A stretch of DNA of 64,000 nucleotides from Aphidius gifuensis. Its lineage: Eukaryota; Arthropoda; Insecta; Hymenoptera; Braconidae. Where the stretch lies: NCBI RefSeq assembly GCF_014905175.1, contig NC_057792.1:14762963-14826962 (forward strand). The letters run 5' to 3'. Positions 60,560-64,000 of this stretch are shown piece by piece. The notes beneath the pieces were generated by a model. The model did not search any database and was not told where the DNA came from. It saw only the letters and a list, made by a program, of their open reading frames with translations. The position numbers were made by a program, and so were the translations under genes. Every line of letters begins with the position of its first letter. Within the stretch, counting starts at the first letter, position 1.

Positions 60560-63072
60560 TCAATAATTTTCTTCTATGTGACATGCATCTATGCTGCACT
60601 CATTGGCTACTGCACTAAATTTTTCTTTCAAATATTCCCAATCACAAAGACCATTTTGGCAACCCTCGTATAACAATGGTTTTTCTTGCAAATAAAACAT
60701 TACTTTGTTTGGTGATTCTTGTTTTTTACATCTGCAAATGATAAATAAATAATCATCAAATTTCAATAAATAATCATCAAATTTAAATAATAAAATAATT
60801 AACTTATTATAATAAGTTAATTATTTTATTATTTAAATTTAATTATTACAAACAACAACAAAAAATTTGCATTTTAAAGCTTTTTTGAATTCCCTTTTCT
60901 TTTTTATAATTTCATTTCTTCAGTTGATTTGATACAGTTTAATAATTATTATTTAAACCTGAAAAAAACTGCAATGATATTTGAATTAAACGGGCTTAAC
61001 ATGGATGTATTCCACTCTCGATTTAAATGTTCCTTGTAATGATCAGCAGTAAGAGGTTTTTGATTTGGAGTTACATCTATGGTACTCAAAAAACTAAGTA
61101 TCAATTTTGAATGAGTAAAATAAAAAATTCCCTTGGGTTTTTCATTGTTATCATTTTCTTCTAATGACCTGTAAATTTTAGAATAAATAAATAAATAAAC
61201 AAATAAACAAAACAAATTAAATCAATAATATATTTTTTTTCGAAATCGTTATTGGCACGGATACGGAGAAATTTACGGGAAATATGGAGACATTCCGAGT
61301 TTCTCCGTAGTTTTTCTAAATGTCTCCGTATACGGTGCCAATAGTGTTATCTAATAATATTTTATTTTACCTGAAATTATTAAACATATCCTGCAAGGGA
61401 AAACATCCAATCAAATCATTGATTTTTTTATCGTGATTAAATTTATAATAATATTCAAGATCGTTATAAAATTCCAAGACTTTTAAATCATCTTTGCTGA
61501 ACACTCCACACCATGGTGATATTTTATCAAGCATCCACGATTTTTCATAACGGCAAAGATTGTACATGGCTAACAATGGATCTGAAAGAAAAAAAAAAAT
61601 TAATAAATTTGTTATACCAATACTAATAATAATAATAATAATGATAATAATTTTTCCTATGCACGGAGAAAAATTCCTTGTAGTTTTTACACAAAAAATA
61701 ATATAAAATTTTCCAATGATCCGTGCAAAAAACTCAGGGAATTTTTCTCTGTGTGACTGGAAAACTTTTTTCTTAAATTCAATGATGATTATCATTAATT
61801 TTCAATATAAAAAGAAATTTTCTTGAATTAAAAATTTTTTTTCTGTTAATAATCGTTTTATCTTCTATAAAATCATTTTTTTGCATTTTTCATAAACGGA
61901 GAAAAAATTTTTAGTCATAGAAAAATTTTTATCAGTGTAGTATTTAAAATAACACACATATTATTGGTATATATATATATTATTGGTATACCAATTGATA
62001 ATTTTGATGATGGTAAATTAGATTGATAGCCCAGTCTTTCATTGACATTATTAATAGTATTTATAAATTCTTTGCTGTTTATAAATTTTTTATATTCAGT
62101 AAAATATATGGGATCTGTTTCAATAGCTTCGTTCCATCGAGGACAATAACTATATGGCTATAAAAAATAAAAATATAAATACATAAATATTTTATGAATT
62201 TATTTAGTCATTTTAATTATTAAAAATGATCAATGACCTTGAGTAGAGTGTCTTCTCCTGTTGGCACAACTGTTTCAACATCAAATTTATTTTCAAATAA
62301 GCCCTCTATAAAAGCATCCATACTATCAATTGTTCGTGAACGATTAGTGCTTCTAAACTAGAAAAATAATAAATTTAAATATTAAAAAAAATAATAATTT
62401 TTTTAAATGACAATTATCTTATTTTCAAAATACTTTACTATGTAATTTTTTGATGTATGATTCATTGATTTAAAAATTTGAGGAAATTTTAATTTTAATC
62501 GTTTGGCTAATAATTTATTGTCCTCTCGACCTTGTTCAACAAGTTGGGAGTCCATATCAGCAGTAATATTTAATGTCCATTTTTTTAAATTTTCCAATTG
62601 TTTTTTACACAATTTTCCAGCTAATTATTCAATACAAATTAAAATAAAAATTATATTATCAAACAAACATATTTTTATTAATTTTATTAAATTATTTTTA
62701 CCATTTTTTATCTCGTGATTATAGATTATCTGATCTTTGATAAGTGGTATATTTTTAAGTTTCCTAATTTCATGTTGTGTTGGATAACGGGTTCCGTGTC
62801 GAGCTAACATCCATATCTGAAGTGGCTGACAATCTAAATAAAAATTTATATTAGTATTTTTAATTATATATTTTTTAATTTATATTTATTTTTAATTTAT
62901 TTATTTTTGTTTTACTTGGAATAGATTGTATTTCCTCGTCATCACCGCGAACATAATTATAAGCTGTTTTTGTTGCCATGTAGTTATATAAATCATCATC
63001 GTCAGTTGAACAAAAATCTGATGGTTGAGCAACTACATAACTCACTAATAATAACAATAGAACTGAATGCAT
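60560..63072 (-). CDS. Multiple inositol polyphosphate phosphatase 1-like (MINPP1), secreted
   Basis: Eight exons, each GT-AG and phase-compatible: 63072-62916, 62833-62702, 62620-62439, 62357-62238, 62157-61992, 61581-61371, 61168-60959, 60731-60560. The sum is 1350 nt, 449 aa (human MINPP1 is 487). Residues 1-15 are a signal peptide (MHSVLLLLLVSYVVA). The histidine-phosphatase motif RHGTRYP is at 64-70 (His 65 the nucleophile). The second active-site block FYFTHSK has His 342, but the family's HAE is HSK here. LTADHY and SPFNSNIIAVFF further downstream align with the MINPP C-terminal half. MINPPs remove phosphates from inositol penta- and hexakisphosphate in the secretory pathway or outside the cell. 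No KDEL-like tail is present (ends IEENY), so secretion is likely. Introns carry MITEs and a large palindrome. Confidence 0.88.
60744..60785. repeat. Tandem 20-bp repeat in last MINPP intron
   Basis: AATAAATAATCATCAAATTT occurs twice in direct tandem, one base apart, immediately before and overlapping the start of the palindrome at 60779. Confidence 0.7.
60779..60840. repeat. 62-bp perfect palindrome
   Basis: A perfect inverted repeat with no spacer, centred between 60809 and 60810; each arm is 31 bp and almost all A/T with one C-G pair. It lies in the last MINPP intron, about 50 bp from the acceptor of exon 8. Confidence 0.95.
61250..61343. mobile_element. MITE, family 1 (TATTGGCACCG ends), well-preserved copy
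   Basis: The left end is TATTGGCACGGATACGGAGA; the reverse complement of the right end is TATTGGCACCGTATACGGAGA. It is 94 bp, in the sixth MINPP intron, and homologous to 6760-6852. Confidence 0.8.
61662..61755. mobile_element. 94-bp MITE-like foldback, CACGGAGAAAAATTCC ends
   Basis: Left arm CACGGAGAAAAATTCC...AGTTTTTACAC; the reverse complement of the right arm is CACACAGAGAAAAATTCCC...AGTTTTTTGCAC. In the fifth MINPP intron. A weaker related inverted repeat (ACGGAGAAAAAATTTTTAG) lies at about 61895-61935 in the same intron. Confidence 0.6.
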
Positions 63073-64000
63073 GATGATTGAAAAAAAATAAAATAATAAC
63101 TTAATTTGTGTTTTTTTTTATGATGTATTGTTCGTGATAAAAAAATACTAGCTTTATTTTACACTTGAAACTTTATCAGTTTATTTTATTTAGTCAATTT
63201 AAACTATTTATATATTTTTCCTGTTGAGTAACATACCAACGTGTTGGCTGGTGTGATAATACTGATCAATGGCTGCTTTCCGTAAATCGAAATGCTTGAG
63301 TTTTTGGACATAAGAGAAGGAAATATATTTCTAAAAGTCATTGGATTATGTATCACGTGTTCAACACATGTAGCATTGACAATGAATTAGAAATTTAGGG
63401 GGAATAAAGGAGATTAAAAAAATTATAGTTTGACTATTATAGTATAGTATAGATAAAATAATAATGAATATTTTTTTTTTATTTTATTTTATATTTTATA
63501 TTCATTTTTATATTTGTAAATTTATTGTTTTTCCTACAATGATGTCGTTTACCTATATGAGTTGTGACAATTATTCTATTCTGCCTGTTATTATTTTAAC
63601 AACCTTAATTATTTTAACATTCTATTTATTCAAGCTTAGTTTGTTTGGATAAATTGCTGCAGGTTGCGCAAGTATTTCTCCACCATTTTTCTAGCCATGG
63701 GTCATTTTCCTAAAAAGGTGGAGAATGGCGGAGAAAAGTCGGAGAAATATTTCCACCAGGGATATCATTGTTAAATATTTATTTTAGTATTTTTTAAGTT
63801 ATTTGTTTTTATAAATTATTCTGAAATGATCAATAAATATCATTCTAAAAATTGAATAAATAAATTTTATTTTGCTTTGGAAATTAAATAAATACTTTTT
63901 TTATAAATTTATATATTATTTTTCTTATGTACCTCTTTGAATAAATGGCAGTTATTAAATTTAAAATACAATTTAAGAAATTATTAATTAAAAAGTTAAG
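63073..64000. other. Upstream flank of the MINPP1-like gene
   Basis: Presumed promoter side of the minus-strand MINPP1-like gene. It is AT-rich and has no coding sequence. A small inverted-repeat element lies at about 63670-63753. Confidence 0.45.
63670..63753. mobile_element. Small MITE-like element with ATTTCTCC ends
   Basis: AGTATTTCTCCACC at the left, and GGAGAAATATTT preceded by GGAGAATGGCGGAGAA at the right, form an imperfect inverted repeat around CCATGG. Its CGGAGAA blocks resemble those in the elements at 49584 and 61250. Confidence 0.4.

Noticed and set aside
61367..61795. 142-codon minus-strand frame containing MINPP sequence
   Set aside because: Only 61581-61371 is exon; the upstream part reads through intron and MITE, and the acceptor at 61582 fits the phase.

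Overview
The window is very AT-rich eukaryotic DNA with low gene density: long poly-A/T runs, simple repeats, short spliced exons with GT-AG borders, and small inverted-repeat elements. The recognisable proteins (an HROB-like recombination factor, a multiple inositol polyphosphate phosphatase, a secreted TIL-type inhibitor) are animal-type. Base composition and gene style fit an insect, plausibly a parasitoid hymenopteran, but that assignment is inference; nothing in the sequence names a species.

Layout. From 1 to about 5.4 kb lies the 5' end of a minus-strand gene: one Gly/Pro-, Gln/Ala- and His-rich first coding exon (4028-3659), then an intron running off the left edge. From 5.4 to 22.9 kb I see no confident gene, but there are two MITE-like elements, RFX X-box motifs, a GC-rich island and two copies of a duplicated exon-like cassette (third copy at 45.4 kb). 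A three-exon TIL protease-inhibitor-like gene lies at 23445-22987 on the minus strand. From 23.5 to 32.6 kb nothing was recognised.

The centre of interest is 32.6-41.1 kb. An HROB-like gene (32595-33929) is followed, after 3.2 kb of duplicated, splice-signal-bearing DNA and a 23-unit TATCTG array, by a long locus at 37158-40960. It encodes a ubiquitin-specific protease (USP/C19) domain joined to three CX2CX4HX7C zinc knuckles and a complete Fanzor (eukaryotic TnpB-like, RNA-guided RuvC nuclease) domain. The RuvC D-E-D residues and the zinc ribbon are present. A one-base reading-frame break splits the USP domain. Starting 40 bases after the stop codon is a 29-bp hairpin in which all three mismatches are G-U wobbles, as expected for a structured RNA, so it is a candidate guide-RNA scaffold or element end. 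I regard this deubiquitinase-Fanzor fusion as the most likely undescribed system here.

From 41.3 to 60.5 kb the DNA is again mostly non-coding: a candidate microexon/terminal exon pair, an AT minisatellite between inverted repeats, foldback/MITE elements and a further X-box. At the right end, a complete eight-exon MINPP1-like gene (63072-60560, minus strand, 449 aa, all junctions GT-AG and phase-compatible) carries a signal peptide and the RHGTRYP active-site motif, but has HSK where the family normally has HAE. Its introns hold MITEs and a 62-bp perfect palindrome.
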